52,490 bases of DNA from JACQRW01 sp964371935 (GTDB lineage: Bacteria; Patescibacteriota; Minisyncoccia; Sungbacterales; HO2-52-23), in contig CAYJOT010000002.1 of assembly GCA_964371935.1 (NCBI GenBank), forward strand, positions 1 to 52,490. The letters are read 5' to 3'. The notes under the pieces were generated by a model. That model saw only the letters and a program-made list of their open reading frames with translations. It was not told the origin of the DNA and searched no databases. Of the stretch, positions 1 to 8,404 are shown one piece after another (the first letter of the stretch is position 1; each line of letters starts with the position of its first letter). Both the position numbers and the translations under genes were made by a program.

Positions 1-2
1 CC

Positions 3-65
3 AAGACCAGTTTTTCCGAACTCGTAAAAATTATGGTTGACGAAGATCTGAAACCCTTCAAATGA
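3..65 (+). CDS. gmd: GDP-mannose 4,6-dehydratase, C-terminal fragment
   Basis: The first bases encode the last 20 residues of a protein, KTSFSELVKIMVDEDLKPFK, followed by TGA. This resembles the usual Gmd C-terminus (T-SF-ELV--MV--D), the enzyme that turns GDP-mannose into GDP-4-keto-6-deoxymannose. Its stop overlaps the ATG of the next gene (ATGA), as expected for a gmd-fcl operon. The assignment rests on a short tail plus context; the rest lies upstream of the window. Confidence 0.6.
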   Translation, partial: KTSFSELVKIMVDEDLKPFK

Positions 66-994
66 ATAAAGACTCGAAAATCTACGTCGCGGGACACCGT
101 GGGCTTGTCGGTTCTGCGATAGTTCGCGCTTTACAAAAACAAGGGTATTCGAATTTGATTTTAAAAACCCATTCCGAACTTGACCTGCTTGACCAGAAAG
201 CGATCAATTCATTTTTTGAGCGCGAAGCGCCGGAGTATGTTTTTCTAGCCGCGGCAAAAGTCGGGGGAATCATGGCAAATAGCACCTATCCCGCAGATTT
301 TATTTACGAAAATATCCTTATTGAGGCGAACGTCATTCATGCCGCGCATCTTCATAAAGCCAAGAAGCTTTTGTTTCTCGGGACTTCCTGCATTTATCCC
401 CGGCTGGCGCCACAGCCAACAAAAGAGGAACATCTGCTGACCGGATTGCTTGAGCCCACCAATGAACCGTACGCAGTGGCAAAAATCGCCGGCATCATCA
501 TGTGTCAATCCTACAGCCGGCAGTATGGAACGAATTTCATTTCGGTCATGCCAACCAATGTCTATGGCCCGCATGACAACTTTGACCTGCAAGATTCGCA
601 TGTGCTACCGGCACTCATTCGAAAATTTCACGACGCAAAGACACAGAACCGGAGCGAGGTTGCTTTGTGGGGAACCGGAACTCCCGTCAGAGAGTTTTTG
701 CACGCCGATGATCTTGCCGACGCCTGTCTTTTTCTCATGGACACCTACAATGATTCCGCAATCATCAATATCGGTACCGGCATCGGGCTGACTATTCGCG
801 AACTCGCGGAATTGGTGAAAAAAATCTCCGGATTTGAAGGAGCGATCATATGGGATACGACAAAACCGGACGGTACACCCAAGAAGCTGCTCGACGTAAC
901 GAAACTTCACGGTCTTGGATGGAAACATTCAATTAATTTTGAAAAAGGTCTGAAAGAAACGTATGCATGGTACGATCATTATGCCAGAAAATAA
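62..994 (+). CDS. fcl: GDP-L-fucose synthase (GDP-4-keto-6-deoxymannose 3,5-epimerase/4-reductase)
   Basis: A 310-residue extended short-chain dehydrogenase of normal Fcl/WcaG length. It has the NAD(P)-binding glycines G11, G14 and G17 (AGHRGLVG), the active-site GTSCIYP with Ser109 and Cys110, Tyr137 and Lys141 in YAVAK, and His180 in DSHVLPALIRKFHDA. Cys110 and His180 match the epimerase acid/base pair of the E. coli enzyme. It converts the Gmd product to GDP-L-fucose in the cytosol. The start overlaps the gmd stop. The neighbouring ColD-like gene leaves open a ColC role (GDP-L-colitose synthase is a close homologue), but the GT11 fucosyltransferase at 6967-7860 favours fucose. Confidence 0.9.
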   Translation: MNKDSKIYVAGHRGLVGSAIVRALQKQGYSNLILKTHSELDLLDQKAINSFFEREAPEYVFLAAAKVGGIMANSTYPADFIYENILIEANVIHAAHLHKAKKLLFLGTSCIYPRLAPQPTKEEHLLTGLLEPTNEPYAVAKIAGIIMCQSYSRQYGTNFISVMPTNVYGPHDNFDLQDSHVLPALIRKFHDAKTQNRSEVALWGTGTPVREFLHADDLADACLFLMDTYNDSAIINIGTGIGLTIRELAELVKKISGFEGAIIWDTTKPDGTPKKLLDVTKLHGLGWKHSINFEKGLKETYAWYDHYARK

Positions 995-2201
995 AAGCAA
1001 CAAGATCGCCCCGCAAAAAATTACCGTCCCTTTGATCAAGAACGCCTTTTTGGAAGATGCGGAAACCAAACGTGCGCTTGCTGATTTCATTATGAGCGCC
1101 GAGAAATTGAGTATGTGGAAACAGTGTTGGATGTTTGAAGAGGCCTTTGCAAAAAAACAGGGTCGGAAGGAGGCGATCCTGTTCAACAGCGGAGGAAGCG
1201 CAAACCTTGCCATGTTTCAAGCGCTTAAAAACTTGGGCCGACTCAAGGACAGCGATATGGTCGGATTTTCTGCGCTTACATGGTCAACCAACAGCATGCC
1301 GATCATCCAGGTGGGCCTTAAGCCAGTCGCAATTGATTGCGACGCGGACACACTCAACGTCATGTCGCATAATTTGGAAGAGCGCCTCAAAGAGGTCAAA
1401 CTGAATGCTTTCTTCGCCACCAACGTGATCGGGTTTGCCGGCGATCTATACGCCATACAAAACCTGTGCCGTAAAAATAATATCCTGTTTTTGGAAGACA
1501 ACTGCGAATCCCTCGGCACGGAATTGCCGCAGGGCAAAACCGGCAATTTCAGCCTTGGCTCAAGTTTTTCCTTCTATGTAGCACACCATATGTCAACCAT
1601 TGAAGGAGGCATGGTCTGTACAGACGATGAAGCATTTGCAGAAATGCTCCGCATCGTGCGGGCAAATGGCTGGGACAGAAATCTTCACCCCCATCAACAA
1701 GCAAAGTGGCGGGCAACACCGGAAGGTACGAAATCCGAATTCTATTCAAAATTTTTATTCCATGATCTCGGATTCAATTTTCGCCCCACCGAAATTACGG
1801 GATTTCTTGGCCTGTATCAACTGCAATTTCTTGACCGAAATATCAAAACGCGCGAGCAGACGTTTCTTCGCTGCGAAGAAATTATCCAAAAGAATGAGGA
1901 CTTAATTCCGGTCAAGCGGGATCACATCAATCTCGTTTCTTCATTTGTCATACCGGTTATTGCGAAAACTCCCGATCTGCGCGACGCATATTTGGAAAAA
2001 TTCATCAGTACCGGGGTCGAGGTGCGCCCCATGATCGCGGGCAACATACAAAAACAACCGTTCCACAAGAAATACGTCCGGGAAACATATCCGCTGCCCA
2101 ATACCGATTTTCTCCATACCAACAGCTTTTATTGCGGGAACTGCCCTGATTATACGGAAGAAGAAATCAGAACCATCATGAGTTGTCTGGAAAAAAAATG
2201 A
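963..2201 (+). CDS. DegT/DnrJ-fold PLP enzyme, ColD-like sugar 3-dehydratase
   Basis: A 412-residue member of the DegT/DnrJ/EryC1 fold. Where sugar aminotransferases carry the PLP-binding lysine, this protein has SFSFYVAHHMSTIEGG, with His208/His209. Replacement of that lysine by histidine is the mark of the 3-deoxygenating enzymes ColD and RfbH. The [2Fe-2S] cysteine spacing of RfbH is not visible, so a ColD-type enzyme acting on GDP-4-keto-6-deoxymannose is the better reading, and gmd and fcl lie next door. The start overlaps fcl by 32 bases; an alternative ATG at 981 overlaps less. The exact substrate is inferred. Confidence 0.75.
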   Translation: MHGTIIMPENKSNKIAPQKITVPLIKNAFLEDAETKRALADFIMSAEKLSMWKQCWMFEEAFAKKQGRKEAILFNSGGSANLAMFQALKNLGRLKDSDMVGFSALTWSTNSMPIIQVGLKPVAIDCDADTLNVMSHNLEERLKEVKLNAFFATNVIGFAGDLYAIQNLCRKNNILFLEDNCESLGTELPQGKTGNFSLGSSFSFYVAHHMSTIEGGMVCTDDEAFAEMLRIVRANGWDRNLHPHQQAKWRATPEGTKSEFYSKFLFHDLGFNFRPTEITGFLGLYQLQFLDRNIKTREQTFLRCEEIIQKNEDLIPVKRDHINLVSSFVIPVIAKTPDLRDAYLEKFISTGVEVRPMIAGNIQKQPFHKKYVRETYPLPNTDFLHTNSFYCGNCPDYTEEEIRTIMSCLEKK

Positions 2202-3022
2202 GTCTCTCCGTCACTGTCATCAAACCAAAGAAAACGCTTTCCATCGAGGACTTCAGGGAAATCTGGAGGTATAAAGAGTTGCTCTATTTCTTTACTTGGC
2301 GCGATCTAAAAGTCCGGTACAAGCAGACTGCCATCGGGGCATTGTGGGCGATTTTCCAGCCGTTTATGACCATGGTGGTGTTCAGCGTTTTTTTCGGACG
2401 GCTTGCTAAAATTCCTTCTGATGGCGCTCCCTATCCTATTTTTGTATATGTGGGACTGCTTTTTTGGCAATTTTTTTCTGGAGCGCTGTCCGAGACCAGC
2501 GGTACGCTCATCACGAACCAGGCGATCATCACCAAAGTATATTTCCCCCGCCTTATTCTTCCCATATCCGCAGTGGTCACCAAATTCATAGATTTTTTTA
2601 TTTCCGCGATTATTCTGGTCCTACTCATGGTCTATTACGGCTATGTCCCGCACCTGACAGGACTGCTCATCATGCCGCTGCTGCTCATCATTACCTTTAT
2701 GGCATCCATCGGGCTTGGCCTGTTTCTCGCGGCCGTCAACGTAAAATACCGCGACGTCCGCTATGCGCTTCCCTTTTTTATCCAGCTGCTCCTCTTTATC
2801 ACTCCGGTCATTTATCCCGCAAGCATCGCAGGAAAGTATTCTTGGATACTCGCCTTCAACCCCATGACTGGCATCATCCAGAGCGCCCGCGCGGCACTTC
2901 TGGGCACTACGCCGGTCAACTGGCTGCTTCTTTCCCTTTCCCTTGGCGCCTGTCTTTTGACGCTCGTCATCGGAGTCATCTACTTTAAGAAAGTGGAGCG
3001 TTATTTCGCCGATATCGTCTGA
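2198..3022 (+). CDS. wzm: ABC-2 type polysaccharide export permease (Wzm/TagG-like)
   Basis: About 274 residues with six predicted membrane segments and the family hallmarks VKYRDVRYALPFF and FNPMTGIIQSARAALLG. It forms the membrane channel of an ABC exporter that moves lipid-linked polysaccharide across the cytoplasmic membrane. The ATG at 2198 overlaps the preceding stop (ATGA) and is preferred over the ATG at 2183. The ATPase gene follows after 16 bases, completing a Wzm/Wzt pair. Confidence 0.9.
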   Translation: MSLSVTVIKPKKTLSIEDFREIWRYKELLYFFTWRDLKVRYKQTAIGALWAIFQPFMTMVVFSVFFGRLAKIPSDGAPYPIFVYVGLLFWQFFSGALSETSGTLITNQAIITKVYFPRLILPISAVVTKFIDFFISAIILVLLMVYYGYVPHLTGLLIMPLLLIITFMASIGLGLFLAAVNVKYRDVRYALPFFIQLLLFITPVIYPASIAGKYSWILAFNPMTGIIQSARAALLGTTPVNWLLLSLSLGACLLTLVIGVIYFKKVERYFADIV

Positions 3023-3038
3023 CGCGCATCGCCATACC

Positions 3039-4304
3039 ATGAGCATCATCATTGAGGTAAAAGATTTGGGCAAGAAATATTCAATACGCCATCGTAAGGG
3101 CGGTTATGTTGCGCTTCGCGACGTGCTCGCGAATATCGCGAAAAACCCTTTCCGTTTCGCCAAAACAAAAGTGAAAGACATCATCGGCATTGATACCAAA
3201 GAGGACTTTTGGGCGCTCCGCGCCATTAACTTCTCGGTTGAACAGGGCGAAGTCATTGGCATCATCGGCAGAAACGGCGCTGGTAAGTCGACGCTCCTCA
3301 AAATCTTGACCGGCATCACGCCCCCCACTACCGGCGAGGCACGGATGCGCGGGCACGTCTCTTCCCTGCTCGAGGTCGGCACCGGTTTCCACCCGGAACT
3401 GACCGGGCGAGAAAACATTTTTTTAAATGGGGCCATTCTCGGCATGCCCCGCCGCGATATCGTAAAAAATTTCGACGCGATCGTCGAGTTTGCCGGCATC
3501 GAGCAATTTTTGGACACGCCGGTCAAATACTATTCGAGCGGCATGTACGTACGCCTGGCTTTTTCCGTAGCGGCCCACCTTGAGCCTGACATACTTCTGG
3601 TTGACGAAGTCCTTGCCGTCGGCGACGCGGAATTTCAAAAAAAATGCCTGGGAAAGATGGAGGAGGTGACTAAGACCTCCGGACGGACGATCCTTTTCGT
3701 AAGCCACAATATAGGAGCAATCGCCAAGCTTTGCGACCGCTCCATCCTCATTGATAAAGGCCGCATCGTGGAAATGGGTAAAACCGCCAAAGTGGTTGAC
3801 CGGTATCTCCACAACGCAAAACTCAATGCCGCCACCACCTATCATCCCGACCCGGGCAAGAGCATCCAGATCATGAAGATAACCATACACGACGGGCAGG
3901 CCGAACCCAATGCAAGAATTCAGATCAGCGACAAGATCTCAATCGAGGTGGAATACGAAGTGCGGCAACCCGAGCATGACGCGGTTCTTTCGCTCCTGAT
4001 CTATTCCACAGGAGATTCGCTCCTTTTCTCTTCCGAATCGGATGCTAAGAAGGGAGCGCTGTCCGATTATCAAATTGGGCGCTATAAAACCACTATTACC
4101 ATTCCTGCGTTCTTGCTCAATGTAGGGTCATATTTCTTCGACGTGCGGCTGCATAAACCATGGGTGGCGCTTCTTGACGAGCAGGCCAATCTTTCCCTTG
4201 AAGTCCTCGACACCAAAGAGAATCCGAGAACTGCGGTCTGGCGCGGTCACCACCCGGGAAAAATCGCGACCATCCTTGATTATCAAACGGAAAAAATCAT
4301 ATAA
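3039..4304 (+). CDS. wzt: ABC polysaccharide export ATPase with Wzt-type C-terminal domain
   Basis: A 421-residue ATPase. It shows Walker A GRNGAGKS (77-84), the signature YSSGMYVRL (about 165-173), Walker B ILLVDE (185-190) and the switch His223. Residues from about 265 to the end form a beta-rich extension like the Wzt C-terminal domain, which in O9a-type systems recognises the modified chain end before export. That suggests a chain terminated by a modification such as methylation; several methyltransferases lie nearby. It pairs with the permease just upstream. Confidence 0.9.
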   Translation: MSIIIEVKDLGKKYSIRHRKGGYVALRDVLANIAKNPFRFAKTKVKDIIGIDTKEDFWALRAINFSVEQGEVIGIIGRNGAGKSTLLKILTGITPPTTGEARMRGHVSSLLEVGTGFHPELTGRENIFLNGAILGMPRRDIVKNFDAIVEFAGIEQFLDTPVKYYSSGMYVRLAFSVAAHLEPDILLVDEVLAVGDAEFQKKCLGKMEEVTKTSGRTILFVSHNIGAIAKLCDRSILIDKGRIVEMGKTAKVVDRYLHNAKLNAATTYHPDPGKSIQIMKITIHDGQAEPNARIQISDKISIEVEYEVRQPEHDAVLSLLIYSTGDSLLFSSESDAKKGALSDYQIGRYKTTITIPAFLLNVGSYFFDVRLHKPWVALLDEQANLSLEVLDTKENPRTAVWRGHHPGKIATILDYQTEKII

Positions 4305-4310
4305 TAACAT

Positions 4311-5300
4311 ATGAAAATTTTACTCACGGGCAGAGCCAGATTTATCGGCCATCATTTTGTAGAGCATCTGCTTAAAAACACCGATTGGGAAATTCTTATT
4401 CTCGACCGTCTCAACTACGCGTCCAACGGACTCGAGCGATTGCGGGATATCAATGTCTTCGATGAAAAACGGGTATTCGTATTCACCGCTGACTTTACCA
4501 AACCCATTGAAGAAGGTCTTCAGCAAGAGATCGGCCAAGTCGATTACATCGTCCATATGGGAGCGGAGACTCACGTAGACAATTCAACCCTGGATCCTCG
4601 GAAATTTGTGTATGCAAATGTGGTCGGCACGCTGGAAGTTCTCGAGTTTGCGCGCCGCCAGCAAAATCTTAAAAAATTTATCTATTTTTCAACCGACGAG
4701 GTATTCGGTCCCGCACCGGAAGGAGCAGCATACAAGGAGTGGGACAGATATAACTCCGGAAATCCGTACGCCGCCACAAAAGCCGGCGGCGAAGAGCTCT
4801 GCCTCGCATATGCGAACACCTACAATCTTCCAATTACCATAACCCACACCATGAATGTTTTCGGCGAACGGCAGCATCCGGAGAAATTCATTCCCAAGAT
4901 CATCCGCCTTGTTCTTGCCGGTGAACCCGTCACTATACACGCGAATAAGGACAAGACAAAAGCCGGTTCGCGTTTTTGGATTCATGCGCGAAACGTAGCG
5001 GCAGCCATGGTATTTCTACTCAACCATCAAACCAAACATGGAGACAAATATAATATCGTCGGCGAAAAAGAAGTCGACAATCTTGTTATGGCCAGACAGA
5101 TTGCGCATATACTCGGCAAAGAACTCTACTATGAAATGGTTGATTTTCACTCCAGCAGACCCGGACATGACTTGCGCTATGCGCTGGACGGACAGAAAAT
5201 GAAGGATCTTGGCTGGGAAATCCCCATGTCTTTTGAAAACTCACTTACTAAAACAGTCCAATGGACCATAAGCAACCCTAAATGGCTGCACCTACCATGA
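4311..5300 (+). CDS. dTDP-glucose 4,6-dehydratase-like SDR with altered nucleotide-binding loop
   Basis: A 329-residue extended SDR resembling RmlB: STDEVFG with Thr128, Asp129 and Glu130, YAATK with Tyr153 and Lys157, and RPGHDLRYALD near the C-terminus. These suggest an NDP-sugar 4,6-dehydratase that makes a 4-keto-6-deoxy sugar. The loop that should read TGGAGFIG reads TGRARFIG, so the middle glycine of GxxGxxG is Arg10. Both Arg codons are AGA, one base from GGA. The gene starts 6 bases after wzt; the CmcI-like gene overlaps its stop. Confidence 0.75.
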   Translation: MKILLTGRARFIGHHFVEHLLKNTDWEILILDRLNYASNGLERLRDINVFDEKRVFVFTADFTKPIEEGLQQEIGQVDYIVHMGAETHVDNSTLDPRKFVYANVVGTLEVLEFARRQQNLKKFIYFSTDEVFGPAPEGAAYKEWDRYNSGNPYAATKAGGEELCLAYANTYNLPITITHTMNVFGERQHPEKFIPKIIRLVLAGEPVTIHANKDKTKAGSRFWIHARNVAAAMVFLLNHQTKHGDKYNIVGEKEVDNLVMARQIAHILGKELYYEMVDFHSSRPGHDLRYALDGQKMKDLGWEIPMSFENSLTKTVQWTISNPKWLHLP

Positions 5301-6040
5301 AAAAACATACACATCGCATGGAAAAAGAATTTGAGACAAGCAGACAACGGATAAAAGATTATCCCGAGAATGCTTCATTGACGCGTGCGGCGAGACAATT
5401 CATGAAGGAGTCAATGAAAGCAAAGTACTCGTACAACTTCTCCTGGATGGGGAGAATGCTCATACAGTATCCTGAAGACGTGCTGGCAATGCAAGAGATC
5501 ATATGGAAAACAAAACCGGATCTCATTATCGAAACAGGAACAGCTCACGGAGGATCTGCCGTCTTCTACGCATCCATGCTCAAACTTCTTGGACGCGGAA
5601 ACGTTATAAGCATTGATATAAATGTATATCCGGAAAACAAAGAGGATTTGGCGAATCACCCTCTCTCGCGTTTAATTACCTTGATAGAGGGATCGTCAAT
5701 CAACCCTCAAACGATCGCCAAAGTGAAGCGCCTCGCACGGAGAAAAAAGAAGGTTCTTGTTGCCTTGGATTCTCTACATTCTCACCAACACGTACTCCGG
5801 GAGCTGGAACTATATTCGCCGCTGGTCACCAAAGGAAGCTATCTTGTAGTATTTGATACATTTGTCGAAGATATGCCGCGACATTCCTATCCGGATCGGC
5901 CATGGGACAAAGGCGGCAATCCCAAAACGGCGGTTTGGGAATTCCTCAAGAAAAATGGCGCATTCAGGATTGATGAGAATTTGCAGAAAAAATTACTTAT
6001 TACCGGCTGCCCCGATGGTTATCTTAAAAGAATAAAATAG
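5297..6040 (+). CDS. CmcI/cephalosporin-hydroxylase-family methyltransferase
   Basis: A protein of about 247 residues of the RMNT_CmcI family. It has the SAM-binding segment IIETGTAHGGSAVFYASML, the following acidic strand VISIDIN, and the conserved DSLHSHQHV. In polysaccharide loci such proteins are usually sugar O-methyltransferases; the hydroxylase name is historical. The ATG at 5297 overlaps the upstream stop (ATGA) and is preferred over 5282. It may methylate a residue of the exported glycan, possibly the terminal signal read by Wzt; that link is inference. Confidence 0.8.
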   Translation: MKKHTHRMEKEFETSRQRIKDYPENASLTRAARQFMKESMKAKYSYNFSWMGRMLIQYPEDVLAMQEIIWKTKPDLIIETGTAHGGSAVFYASMLKLLGRGNVISIDINVYPENKEDLANHPLSRLITLIEGSSINPQTIAKVKRLARRKKKVLVALDSLHSHQHVLRELELYSPLVTKGSYLVVFDTFVEDMPRHSYPDRPWDKGGNPKTAVWEFLKKNGAFRIDENLQKKLLITGCPDGYLKRIK

Positions 6041-6042
6041 CA

Positions 6043-6960
6043 ATGAGCAGAATATGCATCGGACTCTTAGTATACAATGGAGAGCGCTTCTTGCCAGAGG
6101 CGCTGGATTCGCTGTGCGCACAAAGCTATACGGATTGGAAAATATATATTTCAGATGACGCTTCAACCGATGGTACGGAAAAGATTTGTCAAAAATATGC
6201 AAGGGAAGACAGTCGCATTACTTATTACCGCCAGAAAAAAAATATAGGTCTCTACCAAAATTACAAGTTTCTGATCGATCAGGCCGATTCCCCCTACTTT
6301 CTATGGGCATGTCACGATGATGTCTGGGAAAAGGACTTCTTAAAAGTCTGCGTCGAACAGCTGGAAAAAAACAGTGGCATTGGCATTGGCATGACCGGAA
6401 TAGCCAACATAGATTCACGCGGAAATATCATACGAGAATTGCCGGAATTCGCCTTGCTCTCGGGAAAACCGAATTTTATTACGGTTTCGCGCTTTCTTTT
6501 ACAACCGGAAATATTTGGAAAATGCATGATCGTATGCGGTCTTTTCAGAACAGAGGCGATCAGGGATACCTGGAATATTTACCCACAACGTCCTCAGTCC
6601 GGATCGGATTATATATTCAGTCTTGCTGCAGTAAGTCACTACGGAGTCAGCATTGACCCACAGATTCTTTTCAAAAAAAGGATGGGGGGCATTTCCGACT
6701 CGGAAAAAGATCGGCACGATGGCGAAACGATCGTGATCAAAAACCCCAAGAACCATATGTTTTCCGTAGGCGGCGGCAGATTCCGGCGGTATCTGAAGGG
6801 CAGCCTGCAGGCGGTGAACGGAACCCCCTATAAACCGCTGGTATTTATTATTCTGACCATCCGCTCCATCAGGGCATGGATTCTCTTTTTTAAAACCAGG
6901 AACTATCGCAAAAGAATGAAGAAAATCTTACCAGATTCCATCTTAAGACGCGTATCCTGA
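6043..6960 (+). CDS. Family 2 glycosyltransferase
   Basis: A 305-residue GT-A enzyme. It opens with GLLVYNGERFLPEALDSL, then ISDDASTDGT (nucleotide-sugar binding) and ACHDDVWEKDFL (metal-binding aspartates). It transfers a sugar from a nucleotide donor to the growing chain on the cytosolic side. It follows the CmcI-like gene after 2 bases and precedes the GT11 gene by 6. Donor and acceptor cannot be read from sequence. Confidence 0.88.
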   Translation: MSRICIGLLVYNGERFLPEALDSLCAQSYTDWKIYISDDASTDGTEKICQKYAREDSRITYYRQKKNIGLYQNYKFLIDQADSPYFLWACHDDVWEKDFLKVCVEQLEKNSGIGIGMTGIANIDSRGNIIRELPEFALLSGKPNFITVSRFLLQPEIFGKCMIVCGLFRTEAIRDTWNIYPQRPQSGSDYIFSLAAVSHYGVSIDPQILFKKRMGGISDSEKDRHDGETIVIKNPKNHMFSVGGGRFRRYLKGSLQAVNGTPYKPLVFIILTIRSIRAWILFFKTRNYRKRMKKILPDSILRRVS

Positions 6961-6966
6961 AAAACT

Positions 6967-7860
6967 ATGGCAATAATCGTAAAAACGGTGGGTGGTCTCG
7001 GCAATCAATTATTCCAGTATGCGTTTGGCCGGGCAGTGTCTTCGCGGCTTAAAACAGAGCTGCTGCTTGAGGTTGATACAAGCGTAATTTGGCAAGGTGT
7101 CCGGGTTCACGAATTTTCACTTGATCATTTCAACACAAAAATACAAAGGGCAAAGGGGTCTGACCTGTTTGGTTTTGTATGGCTGCGCAGACGCAAGAAC
7201 TTTTTTTATCCTCTCTACCGCGCCATGCGCCTTAAAAGCATACTCTTGCCTTTTTACTATCCCGAGCAGACATTTGCATTTGACGAGAAAGTATTCTCGC
7301 AAAAAAATAATACGTACTTCGACGGCTTCTGGCAGACGGAAAAATATTTTCAGGACATCGAGGGCGAGCTAAGAAAAGAAATCACGCTTGCCAAACCGTT
7401 TTCGGAATACAGCCAAAAAATAAGCGCCGAAATCCGAAAAACCAACGCGGTGTCCCTGCATGTGCGGCGCACCGATTACGTGACGGATCCCAACTCGAGC
7501 GTTTTTCACGGCGTCTGCTCCATGGAGTATTATGAGCGCGCCATTGCATATATAACCCAAAGAGCGCCTTCCCCGCATTTCTTTATTTTTTCGGACGATT
7601 ATGAATGGTCGGTTGGAAACTTCAAATTTTTGAAGTTTCCCTACACCTGTGTCAGCAACGGCGCTGATAAAAATTATGAGGATATGACGCTGATGTCGCA
7701 ATGCCGGCACCACATCATCGCCAACAGCAGTTTCAGCTGGTGGGGCGCGTGGCTTGCCCCGCGGAAAAACAAGATAGTCATCGCCCCAAAAAAGTGGTTT
7801 GCCAACGCGCCAAAAAACGATACGCGAGATCTCCTGCCCGAGGCGTGGATCAAATTGTAA
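6967..7860 (+). CDS. Alpha-1,2-fucosyltransferase (GT11)
   Basis: A 297-residue GT11 protein: GGLGNQLFQYAFGRA near the N-terminus, HVRRTDYV (about 160) for GDP-fucose binding, and SSFSWWGAWLA near the C-terminus. GT11 enzymes transfer L-fucose from GDP-L-fucose, often in alpha-1,2 linkage. This is the last gene of the first operon and fits the gmd-fcl pair at its start, so the operon appears to make, export and use fucose. Confidence 0.9.
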   Translation: MAIIVKTVGGLGNQLFQYAFGRAVSSRLKTELLLEVDTSVIWQGVRVHEFSLDHFNTKIQRAKGSDLFGFVWLRRRKNFFYPLYRAMRLKSILLPFYYPEQTFAFDEKVFSQKNNTYFDGFWQTEKYFQDIEGELRKEITLAKPFSEYSQKISAEIRKTNAVSLHVRRTDYVTDPNSSVFHGVCSMEYYERAIAYITQRAPSPHFFIFSDDYEWSVGNFKFLKFPYTCVSNGADKNYEDMTLMSQCRHHIIANSSFSWWGAWLAPRKNKIVIAPKKWFANAPKNDTRDLLPEAWIKL

Positions 7861-7900
7861 ACGCCCGCATAACCGAAGCTATGCAGGTCTTGACTGCGAA

Positions 7901-8281
7901 CTAAAGAGCGGCATCACGCTCGAAAGCGAACCACGCTTCCGAGTTAAACACGCCATTGAATGATGGGAAGATAACTTTTCGCTCTGAAAGTTTCCATTGA
8001 ACCCCATGCGCTTTCTGCCTTTGGGGATCAAGAGCAACTACGACCATAAACGGCACACCGATGTCCCGGTTGAGGTCCGGAACATATTCACCTATTTCAA
8101 AACACATTGGTGCAGCGATGGGGTGGAGACGCTGCTGCTCCCCCCAAGTGAGCGGACGCTCGCTTCCTACATACCGGTCGGGGAAATTCAGGAGAACAAT
8201 CTCCCGAGACGCTTCCCCTTTGATATGTACCGAAACAACGTGAATTTTGCCCTCGGCGGGCGCGATGATCTGGTTTTTCAA
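7901..8281 (-). CDS. Hypothetical protein, 126 aa, TTG start
   Basis: I do not recognise this protein. It reads as a balanced globular sequence with no membrane segment, while the opposite frames look like shadows. The start is TTG at 8281 with a purine-rich GGGGGTG site just upstream and a plausible promoter (TTGACT, 17 bases, TACGAA) at 8321-8349. An 11-bp inverted repeat overlaps that promoter. It lies against the direction of the flanking operons. An alternative is that 7861-8404 is non-coding. Confidence 0.45.
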   Translation of the reverse strand: MKNQIIAPAEGKIHVVSVHIKGEASREIVLLNFPDRYVGSERPLTWGEQQRLHPIAAPMCFEIGEYVPDLNRDIGVPFMVVVALDPQRQKAHGVQWKLSERKVIFPSFNGVFNSEAWFAFERDAAL

Positions 8282-8311
8282 GGTACACCCCCTTTTTCTT
8301 CTCAGAAAGTT

Positions 8312-8349
8312 ACTGTTTAATTCGTACCATGCCTAAATTAAACAGTCAA
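8312..8349 (-). promoter_or_regulatory. Promoter with operator-like inverted repeat for the 7901-8281 gene
   Basis: Minus-strand -35 TTGACT (8349-8344) and -10 TACGAA (8326-8321) are 17 bases apart. A perfect inverted repeat, ACTGTTTAATT at 8312-8322 and AATTAAACAGT at 8336-8346, spans the -10 and reaches the -35. This is a typical position for a dimeric repressor site. No regulator was identified. Confidence 0.45.
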
Positions 8350-8374
8350 GTATCCGTCATGGGTATTGCTGCGT

Positions 8375-8380
8375 TATAGT
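8375..8380 (+). promoter_or_regulatory. asnB: Possible -10 box for the asparagine synthase gene
   Basis: TATAGT lies 25 bases upstream of the ATG at 8405, giving a leader of about 18 bases without a clear ribosome site. No convincing -35 is seen, so this is a weak call. Confidence 0.3.
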
Positions 8381-8404
8381 AAATGAGGTAATCTTTCTGC
8401 TCTC

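Noticed and set aside
6724..6738. ACGATCGT core within the GT2 gene
   Set aside because: It has no complementary arms and is explained as coding sequence.
7997..8320. 107-codon + strand ORF
   Set aside because: The overlapping minus-strand frame looks more protein-like and has a promoter and ribosome site.
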